The notes below the pieces were generated by a model that was not told where the DNA came from, searched no databases, and was given only the letters and a program-made list of their open reading frames with translations. Below are positions 48,955 through 60,675 of a stretch of DNA of 64,000 nt, in pieces (position 1 is the stretch's first letter; each line of letters opens with the position of its first letter). The stretch covers positions 992,001 through 1,056,000 of the forward strand of contig NC_089245.1 of NCBI RefSeq assembly GCF_000512585.2, written 5' to 3'. The stretch is from Kwoniella bestiolae CBS 10118 (Eukaryota; Basidiomycota; Tremellomycetes; Tremellales; Cryptococcaceae). Both the position numbers and the translations under genes were made by a program.

Positions 48955-49996
48955 ATGGGTGAGTACATTTCTGGGGAATCCGGGTCAGAAGCCTGTAGCT
49001 GATATACTTTGATTTTTTGCAGATTATCAAGTGAGTTCTCGGTACTTCCTCTCACAGAAGATTGTCTCCTTACTGACTCATGCTAGAATCGAGCTGGTGC
49101 AAACAAAGGTAGCGGTGGTGTAGGTGAGTAGGCATGTGTCTCATTAACAGGGATAGATATCTGATGCCATGTATAGCTGGAGCATCCGAGACGGCGGTGG
49201 ATCGAAGGGAGAGGTTGAGGAAATTAGCGTTGGAGACGATTGACTTGGCCAAGGATCCATATATCCTCAGGTATGTCCTGTCCTGTCCTATCTCACAGTA
49301 CCCCTACACACAGTATGCTGATCGTTATGCAGAACGCACTTGGGTACACTCGAATGTCGACTATGTCTCACCTTGCACGTCAACGAAGGATCCTATCTCG
49401 CCCACACGCAGGGAAAGAAGCATCAAACAAACTTGGCAAGAAGAGCAGCAAAGGATAACAAAGATGCTTCTTTGATGATCCAAGCTCCTCCAAGTGCAGC
49501 TCAACAGGTGAAGAAAAAGGTCTTCGTGAAGATTGGTCGTCCAGGTGGGTTCCCTTCCAATACCGTTTTATGAAACTGCTGATTTGGATCTGGACAGGTT
49601 ACAAGATCATCAAGATACGTGAGCCAGTCAGTCAGAGAATGGGTCTGCTATTCACCGTATCATTACCGGAGATCAAAGAAGGTGAGAGACCAAGAAAGAG
49701 GTTCATGTCTGCTTTTGAGCAAAGGAGGGAAATTCCGAATAGAGCGTTCCAGTATTTAGTTGTAAGTACTCCCTCCTGGTCGCGCGTTCTTCTACACCGC
49801 CGTTCCCACTACAGTGCTCGGACATTGTGCTGAACATCGTTCGTCATTTCTATAGCTCGCAGCAGAGCCATACGAGACTATAGCATTCGCGATCCCCTCA
49901 AAAGAGATGGTAGATCAAGAGGAGGATCCAGAATCAATATGGGAGCACTGGGATCAGGATGAGAAAGTGTATAGCTGTCAATTTTTATTCAAGTAA
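48955..49996 (+). CDS. PRP11: splicing factor 3a subunit 2 (SF3a66)
   Basis: U2 snRNP component needed for prespliceosome assembly. The coding sequence begins with a 4-nt exon piece (48955-48958), then an 8-nt exon (49023-49030), then exon 3 (49087-49123) and exon 4 (49177-49269). Joined, they read MDYQNRAGANKGSGGV-AGAS, matching the family start MD-(F/Y)-Q. Next come DRRERLRKLALETIDLAKDP and the matrin-type C2H2 finger with C56, C59, H72 and H78 (ECRLCLTLH, HTQGKKHQTNLARRAA). The C-terminal part has YETIAFAIPS and WEHWD. It ends CQFLFK, stop 49994-49996, without the proline-rich tail of the animal protein. RRP8 is its divergent neighbour. Confidence 0.94.
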
Positions 49997-50372
49997 ATGC
50001 CTTATCCGATGAGGGTTTTCGTGTATGTGATCTTCTGTACTATATGTTCACCTATGAAAATATCAAAGCTGCTACATCTCAAGCTCTGAAATGCACCATT
50101 CACAGGTACACAAACACCTCTTACCGGTAGAGAGAAAATACATGCAGGCATGACGTGCCTATGAAGGTGTTGACCAAAGATTTTGGTCGGAATCGGGTGT
50201 CGTCCAATCTCGGTAGCGTGCCCTCGAAGTAGTATCAACGCTACGACATACTGGTCCAAATCCATTCCTGTGTATTAGGGCGTCAATAGGAAAAAAGCAG
50301 ATAGAGATTTGGTGTACCGAAAGCTAGAAACTCATGACAGGTCAATCGTGTCCGCTGCCTGCAGGCTTCCGT
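49997..50372. other. convergent 3' flanks
   Basis: Sequence between PRP11 and the minus-strand gene at 50373. An 87-codon minus-strand frame (50002-50265, with ATG) lies here, but it has no motif or splice support. Confidence 0.4.
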
Positions 50373-51048
50373 CTAGGTGTACGGCTTGCTGTCTAGGATG
50401 AACTGCAGCTGCGACGAAACCTTTGCATCCGCACTCGAGACAAAATTACAAACCCCCTGGGACAACCTGCCCTTCCAAAGTATAGAACCCGATAGAAACA
50501 AGCTGATCTTGGCCATCACAATGGCAGGACGATCGAGCCCAGGTGATCTAATCACCACGAGTGATGACCCAAACCTTATTACCGGGACCTTGGGGAAGTC
50601 CTAAATCGGCTGGTGACTATGCGTCGATTGATCTTTGACATCAGCAAGGTACCGTGACTTTCTGGCAGGGTACATGGCCCGCTCTCACCATATCAGGGGG
50701 GATGACCGTCAATCTGCCTCCAGGTCTTTCGACGATGTATCTATATCAAGTCCGTGCTCCACTCAGAGAACTTCCTTCCACGGTACATCGCTCTAAAACC
50801 AGCTTACTGGTAATCAAATCCACTTCCACTTCCGCCGTGTCCAGGATGTCTCATACTGTGCACTTGTTCGAAGGCGAGCGCAAATGGCTCACCGAAGTGA
50901 ACGGGGATGGTAGCTTGGAAGATGTCTGCTTGGTGAGGGCCGAAGGGGACTTCGTGAAACTGCAAGGTGAACATAAGAGATAATCAACAGCTGATACGGC
51001 GGTGTTGGTTGGATTGACGGAGAGACTTACCTCGATAATGATGGACAT
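50373..51048 (-). CDS. uncharacterised spliced gene, about 175 residues
   Basis: Four exons read in frame on the minus strand. ATG 51048 gives MSIIIE, then a GTAAGT donor. TTTCACGAAG starts FHEVPFGPHQADIFQATIPV and runs to FGEPFALAFEQVHSMRHPGH. A GTAAGC donor and GATATAG acceptor lead to QYIVERPGGRLTVIPPDMV. A weak GTACCT donor and GATTTAG acceptor lead to DFPKVPVIRFGSSLVVIRSP, ending FILDSKPYT at 50373. Two donors are strong and the third is weak, so the gene may stop earlier (TGA after the third exon). The alternating hydrophobic pattern suggests a beta-rich fold, but I know no family. It is divergent from a 41-codon ORF only 125 bp away. Confidence 0.55.
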
Positions 51049-51172
51049 TGTGGAGAGGCCTTGGTATCAGAATTCTTATGTAAACGATAAGTAGAGAAGA
51101 AAGAGACAGTTGATTTGAGCTCTCCTTGTTGGAAGTCAGATTCAGATTCGTCGTTTATATATCCTTCTTCTC

Positions 51173-51367
51173 ATGGAAGGGTTTGACTACGTCCAACAAG
51201 CTCTTTGGGCATCTCAAAGGCGTGTTGAAGGGTATGTTATCGCTCACTTGATCCTTCTCACTTCGGCTCATATTCGCTTTACCTAGTTTGGGTCTTGTAG
51301 AAATGGTCAACCGGCTTCCAACAGTGATCGCCACAGTCGCCGGACAACCATGAAGGATGTCATGTAA
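51173..51367 (+). CDS. candidate spliced small ORF, 41 residues
   Basis: Two exons (51173-51231 and 51301-51367) with a GTATGT donor and a TTGTAG acceptor join through a split GGA codon. They encode MEGFDYVQQALWASQRRVEG, then NGQPASNSDRHSRRTTMKDV-M and a TAA. The first half could be an amphipathic helix; the second is polar and basic. A TTTATATAT element lies just upstream (about 51155), nearer than usual for a TATA box. Without splicing, the frame still stays open into the intron until TAG at about 51294. Real or not cannot be decided from sequence alone. Confidence 0.35.
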
Positions 51368-52794
51368 TGATCAAGATGATTAGTCCGCGTCTGATTGTGC
51401 TTCGCCAAAAAAAGGTCACGTATTGGTCGTGTTTAGGTTTAACCTTTCTCTTTTTTGATTGATTGATTGTGTGACCTATGTCCACTACTCAGGGATAGTG
51501 CGTTGACGTAGATCTAAGAGACCCTTGGCGGGCGCATTTAGTAGCCCATCAACGTCCCGGGCTCGCACGTCCCTCTGACCTTTTTGCACGCTGAGGTGGA
51601 GTCAATCTTGCCACATGACTGCGCGTAAGGATGGGTACTGCATACCACGCTGTGACAGCCTCAAAAAAGACTTCTTATTTCTGGTCAGCGATAATTCCAA
51701 GGTAGCGATCAATTTATGTTTTTGTTCTGCACAAGTACGAGTCGCCCCAAATTACAGTAAGCTACCCCTGATTGTGAGGAACGGCATGATACGGTATTGG
51801 AGAGCTACCCGACACATCCTTGTTACACCGGCTTTTACCAATTGACTTGAATTTCAGTCTTGTCAATAGCCTGCTGATTCAGTATGACTGTGATGAGTTT
51901 CATGCAGTATGCAATCGATAAATTGCCGTTGGTGCGTTCTGGGTGTCAGGTGTTAGTCCCACCATAACAGCGAGAAGGCCAATGCCGACTTTCACTGACC
52001 AAATGTCCCTGCATCACGCTTTATGAAGGGATGATGAGTTCTTGGCTTTGAGATCACCCCATGATCTGAAAACTGCTCGTACACATGAAAAGGAATTATC
52101 ATTCGATTGCATGTAAGTACGCTCCATGCTCTAGTACGAAAAAGCTGCTCCCTACGAGACCACTACTGGGGATGATGGGCACGTGCATCCCATCCCTGGT
52201 GGTCCGAGAGCCCTTGTGGATAATCCATATTGAAATTATTTAAGGGCTCCAGTGGTCGTCACCGAGGATTTACGAAGGGTCAATCGAGACATATACAATT
52301 TCTATACGAATCAACGTTTCGGATACACGGGTGTTTTCCCTGCTCACTTGACATCAAACGAAACGGACAATCTTCAAGAGGTCGGTCTTGCGATTCCGGG
52401 TGCTGATGCATGAGGGTACATACACTGCCAAACTAGGCCAGCCTTAGACGCTGATGGAGGCGAAGTAATCGTCTGAAACGGACCACGGGAATCTAGCGAC
52501 GATCCCTTGACGACGGCTAAAATAGCTTGAAAGGACTACTAATGGATTTTCATCCGCAAACCTCGGGACAGGGTCCCAGCTTTGGTTTTCGATCGATGCG
52601 AGGAAAATGCTACAAAGGAGGAGACATCGAGGGAGACATCGATTCTCCCGTATTTCTCCTCTTGGGGTACTCTTGCCTACCAAGGAAAAATTCACAAAAT
52701 CAAAGCCAGTCCAAAATCTCCAAGGTCATATCTTCACTGGTGCAGAGATATTCAACCACCAAATCTCGACTCGTTATCCAGTGGATTTACCATC
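51368..52794. other. 1.4-kb intergenic region upstream of the DUF6534 gene
   Basis: No accepted gene. A T-rich block with GATTGATTGATT repeats lies near 51450-51470. Short overlapping open frames at 52440-52930 on both strands lack consistent splice sites. Confidence 0.4.
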
Positions 52795-54502
52795 ATGTCG
52801 GCTCAAAGCAACGAGGAGATCGAGATGATGGCTGCGGCCGTCCTTGGAACGGACAAAGGCTGGAATCTGGGACCGTATCTGATGGCGTGAGTTTCAACCT
52901 CGTTTACTGTAAATGTATTCTGCTCGCATTTTGATGTCTTCCTCAGCTGTGTCTACGATGCGATTCTGTTTGGCGTCTTCACCCAGCAATACATAGACTG
53001 GTGGAGATACTCCGAAGCGACTGAACGACGTGTCATCAAGTGGACAACGGTGAGCACAATGGATCTGAGGGGGACTCGTCCTGACGACTGACATATTGTA
53101 GCATTGGATCATGTTTGCTTCAGTCGTATGGACAGGAGCAGTCATATGGTACACGATGCGAATTTTTGTGTATTGTGAGTTCTTGAGGGTTTCTCCTGGA
53201 TCGAGCTGATCTATCGAAAGACTTCGGACAATACATTGCTTTTACCTTTGTGGATATTGCTCTGGCTTGGCCTCTCATCGGAGTCACCATGGTAAGTCAG
53301 TCCCGACTGTGTGTACTCATCTTGCGACTGTTGACCGGTCATACACACACCGTAGGTCGCCCCCGTACAGGCGTTCTACGCTTTCCGTGCCTATAAGCTG
53401 AATGGAGAAAGAATATACATATTAATGACTTTTCTCGCTCTGATGTGAGTGCTATTGTTTATTCAGCCACCGGGACTCACGATCATTAACACATTATAAA
53501 AACGCAGCGCCTCTGAGGTGGCCATAGTGGTTGTGATTACGATCAAGGCCTCACCACTTCAGAGTATCCTCGAAGCAGCGGTGAGTAAACCTCAAAACCC
53601 CTTTGGCTCCGGCTGATTGCTCTCGATCAGAAAATCAACGACGTTGTTCGGGCTTGGCAAGTCGTGAGCCTGACCACCGATCTGCTCATGACTTGCACGC
53701 TTGCCTGGGGATTATGGAGATCCCGTACAGGCTGGTCACACACCGATGCCCTGATCAAGAAGCTGCTTTTGTGAATAATACCTCGTGCCGCGTGTGTTCC
53801 GATTGTCCTGACTGATGGCTTGCCATGGTCACAGGATCACCATCGAGACTCAGTTGGCGCCAACCTGCGTGATGTTGGCGTTTGTGATTTCATGGTCCTT
53901 CAACCCTGCTTCAACGTTGGGTTTATTCTTTGAGTGGGTCGGTCTCCTTTCCATTTATTTCACAGACGTACTAACACTAGGGTTTTTCCAGCTTGGCGAT
54001 CCCCAAAGCCTACACCATCGGTTACTTGGCTACCCTCAACTCTCGATACGCTCTGCGTCGAGAGACTGCTTCCAACGGTCAAAAATATTCGGCAGACACG
54101 GTGAGTCAGACCCCCTCTTCTTTTTTAAGCTGTGAGACGGAACACTGCACGCCCCTCAAACCCCTTCTCGGTTCAGAAACCCAACACCTACGCTCTGGGA
54201 GGAAACAGATTACAACAAGCCACTGTCCAAGTCGAAGTCGATACCGAAACGTACATCGAGGTGAGCTGTTTGACCGATTCATTTCTTCTCTTGTCTTGGA
54301 GACATCTTCTTTTCGGCTCATGAGTTTGCTTGTCGGTACACAACAGTCATACCAGATGCAACCCACTCGAAGTGGGATCAACCGCGACCCGAAGCCATTG
54401 TACGAAGTGAAAGAGCATGAAGACGAAGATGAATCGGTTGAAGATCTCGATTACGCCACTAATCTCTCAAAGAAGAATCTTCACAGTCCATCGATGGCTT
54501 GA
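52795..54502 (+). CDS. seven-transmembrane DUF6534-type protein
   Basis: Basidiomycete-specific integral membrane family with no proven function. Exon 1 (52795-52886) encodes MSAQSNEEIEMMAAAVLGTD and GWNLGPYLMA. Later exons give CVYDAILFGVFTQQYIDWWR, WIMFASVVWTGAVIWYTMR, FGQYIAFTFVDIALAWPLIG, APVQAFYAFRAYKLNGER, ILMTFLALIASEVAIVVVI, VSLTTDLLMTCTLAWGLWRS and TQLAPTCVMLAFVISW. The family's final helix is recognisable as AYTIGYLATLNSRYALR. The cytosolic tail is polar and acidic (KEHEDEDESVEDLDYATN) and ends PSMA at 54502. About nine introns, each with GT-AG borders. No partner gene is adjacent, so its role stays open. Confidence 0.85.
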
Positions 54503-54935
54503 TGGACCTTTAGAACAAGTCGATAATTTGGATCACTCAGTGAAATGGGGATACCTCATCGCATACCGTAGCACAGAAGCGATCCATATGATTTTTTGGA
54601 TGCATGAGTACAGATGGTATCGAAATGCTAACGTTGCAGACCTCGCTTCTTTTCGGATTAGATTCCCCTCCGTCTCCGTGTTCCTCCTGAACCTGTATAT
54701 CTCTTTGTTCCCTCTAAAGTACACTGCGGTTTTCACAGGCTAGCCATGTACCATATCAGCTTCCACCACAGCCGTACACATCCACTAGTCATAATGTTAT
54801 TCATGTTCATAGTATGCAAGATAGCTATAAAAGTATAAGTTGAATGTATATGCAAGATCGGCAGCAAAGGAGAAGAGAAATGTCCGAAATACGCCCAGAT
54901 ACGGTGAATCATCGTCGCAATACAAGAAAGCAAAT
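54503..54935. other. convergent intergenic region
   Basis: 3' flanks of the DUF6534 gene and the flippase gene; AT-rich, no gene seen. Confidence 0.5.
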
Positions 54936-57900
54936 CTACACAGCATATCCATACCCACTTCCCCCTTGATACTGATCATCATCATCCCTCCTTCCTCTAC
55001 TTCGGGTGGTCTCGTTATATCCATGATTACGGGAGGAGGACGTCGAAGTCGGAGCGAACACATCAGGTTCCTCAGAGAAGGTATCGAAACTTCCTCTCAC
55101 AGGGCTCAGCTCAGGTATATCCAATTGATCGTTCGCGTGCCCTCTACTCGAAGGTGAGAAGAGGGGTAAACTCATACGGCGTTTAGTAGGCGAAGTGGAA
55201 TCTTTGATTGGTGAATTCTCTCCTGATAAACTTGCTCGTTTAAAATTGATGGAATCTTTCGATAACCTTCTAACCTCTTTACGTATCTCGTTATCGGCCG
55301 TATCGAACACGCTGGGCGAGGTGTACGATAATCTCGATACGGGGGTGATCATATTTCTGTTGTGGTCGAATCCCCTTGAAGTAGGGGATGGTTGACCGGG
55401 ATCGGAAAATTGTCTAAGTAACATCGATGAAGGTCTGTTGGTATCGTGTCGGGAAGGTGAATTTTGGAAATTGATCAGATTCTGTTGAGGTGGATTAGGG
55501 TTAGGAGAAGGAGGGTACGAGAACATGCTTCTAGGTGTATGTGAACCCGAGCCCAGACCGATATTGTAGTTATTGTTGTCGTCCGAAAGAGAAACGGACA
55601 TTGCAGGTGATCTTGAGAAATCCTTCTGAGGACTAAACGTCATGGCAGGTTGATAGGCTCCTCTCTCCCTATCGTCGTGATCCGTATAAGTCGATTGGAA
55701 AGAGAAATGATCGGTCAAACTCTTCTGTCTAACGGGCGCTCCCTTTGATTTTTGAGGTAATGGCACTGTAGCTTCGTCATCTGCGAATTTATCCTTCTTA
55801 CTGTCCTTTCTTCGTTTAATGCCTAATTCCCGTTTGAGTTGACCGGTTATCCACGCTTCTCTTATGATTTCCGAATCTCTGGGCAGGTACGACTGCTTGA
55901 AGGATAAGACCAACCATCTAGGTCCCACTGCGATGGCCCAGGTCATACCGATCGTCATCCAATATGTGAAAGTCGGGTAGACCACCTCCACCACACCAGC
56001 GTAGGGAAGTACAGCCAAATACGAGTAGATGGGAACCCATACGTAGACGAGTAAAGTCGAAGCGAGGATGATGACCCAGGTGATAACTGTCCAATACCTT
56101 GAGTTGATGCCGACGTACGAATTCGCAGCGAGGACACCTGCAGAAGCTATAGCAGTACCGAGATCGTATAGACAGTTGGTATCTCTTCCAGTCGATGACC
56201 ATGTCTCTCCTCCACCGTAGCACAGATAAGGGATAAAGAAGATGACTGCTGATTGGTACAGTCCATCGGCCATATAAAGCCAGAATCGAGTCCGCGTGTA
56301 TTCGATACCGGCTATACCACGTTTATACAATTGAGGAAATGCCATAGCTGCTTTGGCGTTGACATCTTGATCGAAAGTACCCAGAACAGCCACGGGGAGA
56401 GACGTGTAGAAGAGGTTGTACATCAACAAGAAGGTGTATTCGAAAAGGTAGGTCGCGTCGAATGAACTGAAGATGAGGAACCAGAACATCGATATGGTGA
56501 AAATGGCGTTCTTGTAGAAGAAGCTGGAGAAATGTGGTCAGCTTTGGCAGATTCTGATGTCCCAGGATAGACCTACTTCGCGTGCATATTGGCGACTCTG
56601 ATGTACGACCATCTCCCATGAACGAGTAACAGCCTAGTCAAGAATCTAAATTGTCCAAAGGCGTAATCCGCAGACATGGCAGCTTGTGAACCTTCTAACC
56701 CGTAAAGACCGACTCCGACATTGGCTTCTTGAATCATGGCTACGTCGTTGGCTCCATCACCGATAGACAGTGTCATAGCATTGCATCCTTCTTTGACCTA
56801 TAGTCATCCATTAGCATACAGTATCTCGAGATAGAAGAAGAGCACTCACAAGCCTAACGGTTAAAGCCTTCTGAGAAGGGGACACCCTACAGCAGATGAC
56901 GGCTGAACATTGAGTACCTAAACTCAAGAACAACCCCTTCAAACTCGGCTGAAGCGCGTATCTCAAACTTTCACCATCGATGACCACAGCAAAAGTAGCG
57001 GAGATGTCCATCCCGGGATTCATAATCTTGCCCGATCCAGGAGTCGTAGGAGGCGGACCAATCACCGAGGCGATCTTGTTCAATCCAGCCTCGATCTGAG
57101 CTCTGGCACCTTCTTCCGAATCCGCCGAAATGATCATCACCTCCATATCGTTCGTCAAGAGATTACAACTATATCCGATCTCGATCGCAGTTTGCAGTTT
57201 ATCTCCGGTTAAGATCCACAACTTGATACCTGCACGATGTAACATTGCGATTGCGTCGGGTACACCTTCCTGCAATTTATCTTCTAACGCAGTTGCTCCC
57301 AGGATAGTCAAAGAGTGTTCAACCAATTCACAAGCCTTTTCGATCTCCCCTTCTCTGTCTATCGTAGCGGCAGCGGCGGAATCGTACGTCTTAGACCATT
57401 CCGCATATTCGCTTTCGGATAGTTCTCGATAAGCGATACACAGAGTACGCAGCCCACCATTAGCAAAAGTTTCTAGATCTTTCAAGGTGGTTTCTTTGAG
57501 ACCTTCATCGTGGTTGGGATCCAGTCGACTGTAGATAACGCTGTCCGCTCCTTTGCAATATAGTATGATCCTGCCATCGGGACTTCTAGCCACCACACTC
57601 ATTCGCTTCCTACTACTGTTGAACTCGAGAAGTTTCAATGGCGTCCAACGTTCGGGCGAACCCAAAACCTCGATATCTAGATAATTATTGTTCTTGTTGA
57701 TGAATGGGAAACCGACGTCTCGAGCAGCAGCGACCAGAGCAGCTTCATCGGGTGATTCGGCTTTGTAGTCTAATTCATATGGTTTCGCAGGATCAGGAGC
57801 ATCGGAAAGAACAGAGTGACAGATTGCCAACGCGCGAAAGAAGTCGATGATGTGGTGTTGAAGGGGATCGGAAGGGTTGGCCATGTGATCGACCAGATTA

Positions 57901-60675
57901 GGGGCGATAAGAGTCAGTTTGTCTTCTCGTAGATATCGATTTCTAATGGTATGCTTCATCATCTTGAGCATTTTCTCCTTCAACGCGGCCAGTTCGACTT
58001 CTTGATCTTCCATAGCGGGACCTGTCTCTTGTCCATCCCTCTTGGCAGCTCCCATCATGGCTTCTGTCATACCTTCACCGAATATCTTCCCCTGAATCGA
58101 ACATTTCTTGAACTCCATGATATTCTGAGTCAAAGTACCGGTCTTATCGGAAAAGACGTATTCGATTTGACCAAGATCATCAGAGATGTTCCATGTTTTT
58201 GGAACGCATGGTGTGTCGTCTGAAGCGAGTCTCAGCTTGAGATCATTTCAATGGGTATATGTCACTTACAAGGCTCATAGTACATCTCGACATCTTGAAA
58301 GATAAAATACGCTTGGATTGTCTTGACCACCTCGACCGTAATATACAGCGAAATCGGCACGATATTCTGAAAGACAATAAGACAGGAGAAAAAGATGATG
58401 ACCGAGTCCAAGTAGATGTTATCGCTCGCTTCGGCACCTGGTTCGTATGATTCCGCGCTTGTTCCAGTGAGAGAGCGGTACCATCCATCTACGATCACTG
58501 TCAGTTTTACGTCTATGTCTATTGCTAACAAAGGACGCACTCACGCAGCAAGGCAGTTGTCAAGCACAGTACGAGCAAGACAACGAAATTCATTATAACG
58601 TTGAAGTTTGTCTCCTTTTCGATTTTACTTCGTTTGGAACTATGGGGAATATAAGTATCAGTCAAAAGATCCGCTTCCCAACTGCGAATCACGACTCACG
58701 GCGTATCACCACCATTGAGCATGATCTTGGTATCCGCACCCGTAAAGACGACCATCCCGATGATCCACTTCGTATTCCTCAACGAACAACCTCTCAATAA
58801 CAGCTCGTTGATCGTAATCCCTTCAGCCTGTTCTTCAGCTTTCCCGTATGAGTCCGCGGGGGTGTATCGCAGTACACCGTTATAAGTGTACAAATTCGCA
58901 TGAGGGGGTTCTGAATCAACGACAAATCTAGCATGTTCCAGATCTTCTTCGGATGATATCGACGAGGTCGCTCTCAAGGCTTTTCTAATTTTCAGATTGG
59001 TTTCTCCATCCAAATTCTTCGTCTCGACGAAACATAGGTTATCGACGTTGGAGGTGGAAAGGACGATGATATCCGCTGGGACTTGCTCGTTGTCTCGCAA
59101 CATTACCAAATCACCTACTTCGAGTTTTTTCCTGTTCGATGGGGCCATCAGCATAAGCTCTTCATCCGAAGAAAGTGCTGCACTCACCAAAGAGTCCTCT
59201 CCCATTGCACACTGCCCGAGGATGGCCTATTCCAATCGACAACCCCAATACTCCTCCTCGACATCATACTGGGCATACTCGATGTTTTCCTCAACATCAA
59301 AGACTGCCTAAATCCTTCTTCATTGGGTAGATCTGGAGTGGCAGATTCCGTGATATTGAGAGACGGTATAACTGTCGAAGGCATCGTCGAAAGGGGATAC
59401 GACTCCTTGTCCACCACAACCACATCTAGCTCTTCTTGTGAATCCTGGTCCAATGCCTTCTGGCTATCCGCCATCATGATCTTATTACCTGCACTTCCCT
59501 CACGTTCTCGCAGTTTTCGTACTCCTTTTGACGTTTTACCGGGGGCTAGAGATATCGTTAGCTCAATACTCAACACCATTTCTCTAACCCTTCCCCTGCC
59601 ATCTCGCGATATATCCTCGACTCCACGCCCTCACGTATTACCCCGTTTGCCATCGAAAAAAGACCGACCACTCACCCAATCCAACATTGAACAACTTCTC
59701 CACCCAATTCCTCGGATCCCTCGGCTGGTTATAATTCCTCCACCCACCCGCCAGTTTAGTAGTCGCAGAATTATTCACCTGATCATCCAACTTTGATCTC
59801 CTCCAATCTTCAATCCCATCTTTGATCGCCGTCATTCCCAGAATCGCCAAAAGAGGCAACATACCAATTTGCGCATTTGGCGCACCAAACACACTGAACA
59901 GCTGGATAATCACAAGAAACAAGAAATAGATATTGGCGACTCTCCTAAATTGTTCGAACAGGTTCTTGGGGATGAAGGTGATGAGAGTGTATTTCGAAGT
60001 TCGGACTTTGTTTCGAACGTATCGGACTATGGGATCGCCCTTGACGGTGAGAAGGTTGGCGGGGAGGTTGATATTGACATATACACTTCGTCGGGGTAGG
60101 GGTTCTTTCGCTTTGCCTTTACCTTTTATTTTATCTGTAAGAGATATCTCGGGCGGTGGTTGTGGCTGTGATTGTGATTGGGGTGGATTGACTTCGATGG
60201 TAGGTACGGATTTCTGGGGGGAACCGAACTCTTCAGCAGCGAGTGTACTCTGCGTACCCCTCCTACTACCTTGTGTACTCTCCGGACCCTCTGCTATACC
60301 CTCTTCCATCACCCCCTTTCTCCTCTTACTTCCTATCCCCGACGCCTTCCTCCTCATACTCTTGAATATCGTCCTTCTCTTTGCCCGCTTCTCAGCCAAA
60401 GCCTCCGATTTGATAGATTCAGCTAATACCGAATGGGCCGTTCGAACGGTACGTAATCTCAGTTCGGGGTCTATGGAATGTCGATCAAATACCTCTTCTT
60501 CCTCTGAGTCATCCACGTTGAGGTATGATCGAGGGGTGTGGTCGCGGTGGTTGGAGGAGACCATTGGTGCAGGATTGGGGTTGAGACGGGAGGTAGAAGA
60601 GGAGGGGTCGAGGGAGTAGGAGGAAGAGGATGATCCATATGGATTGTTGGGGTATGAGGGATCAAGGTGTGACAT
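54936..60675 (-). CDS. DNF1: P4-type phospholipid flippase (Dnf type)
   Basis: Flips phospholipids to the cytosolic leaflet of plasma or endosomal membranes, driven by ATP. A long Ser-rich cytosolic N-terminus (MSHLDPSYPNNPYGSSSSS) precedes the Dnf-like entry VRNKVRTSKYTLITFIPKNL, FRRVANIYFLFLVIIQLF and TAIKDGIEDWRR. The actuator part has DNEQVPADIIVLSTS and NLDGETNLK. The phosphorylation site DKTGTLTQN lies near 58140-58165. The N domain has YKAESPDEAALV, and the P domain ends TLSIGDGANDVAMIQEA. TM helices follow, then a Ser/Arg-rich C-terminal tail ending GYGYAV at 54936. Length (over 1500 residues) and motifs fit Dnf1/Dnf2 rather than Drs2 or Neo1. Introns are few and large exons dominate. 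Confidence 0.95.

Noticed and set aside
50002..50265. 87-codon minus-strand open frame with ATG
   Set aside because: No conserved motif, overlaps the 3' flank of PRP11, and shows no link to the neighbouring gene.
50377..50983. Plus-strand open frames opposite the gene at 50373
   Set aside because: No splice signals or motifs on the plus strand, while the minus strand gives four in-frame exons.
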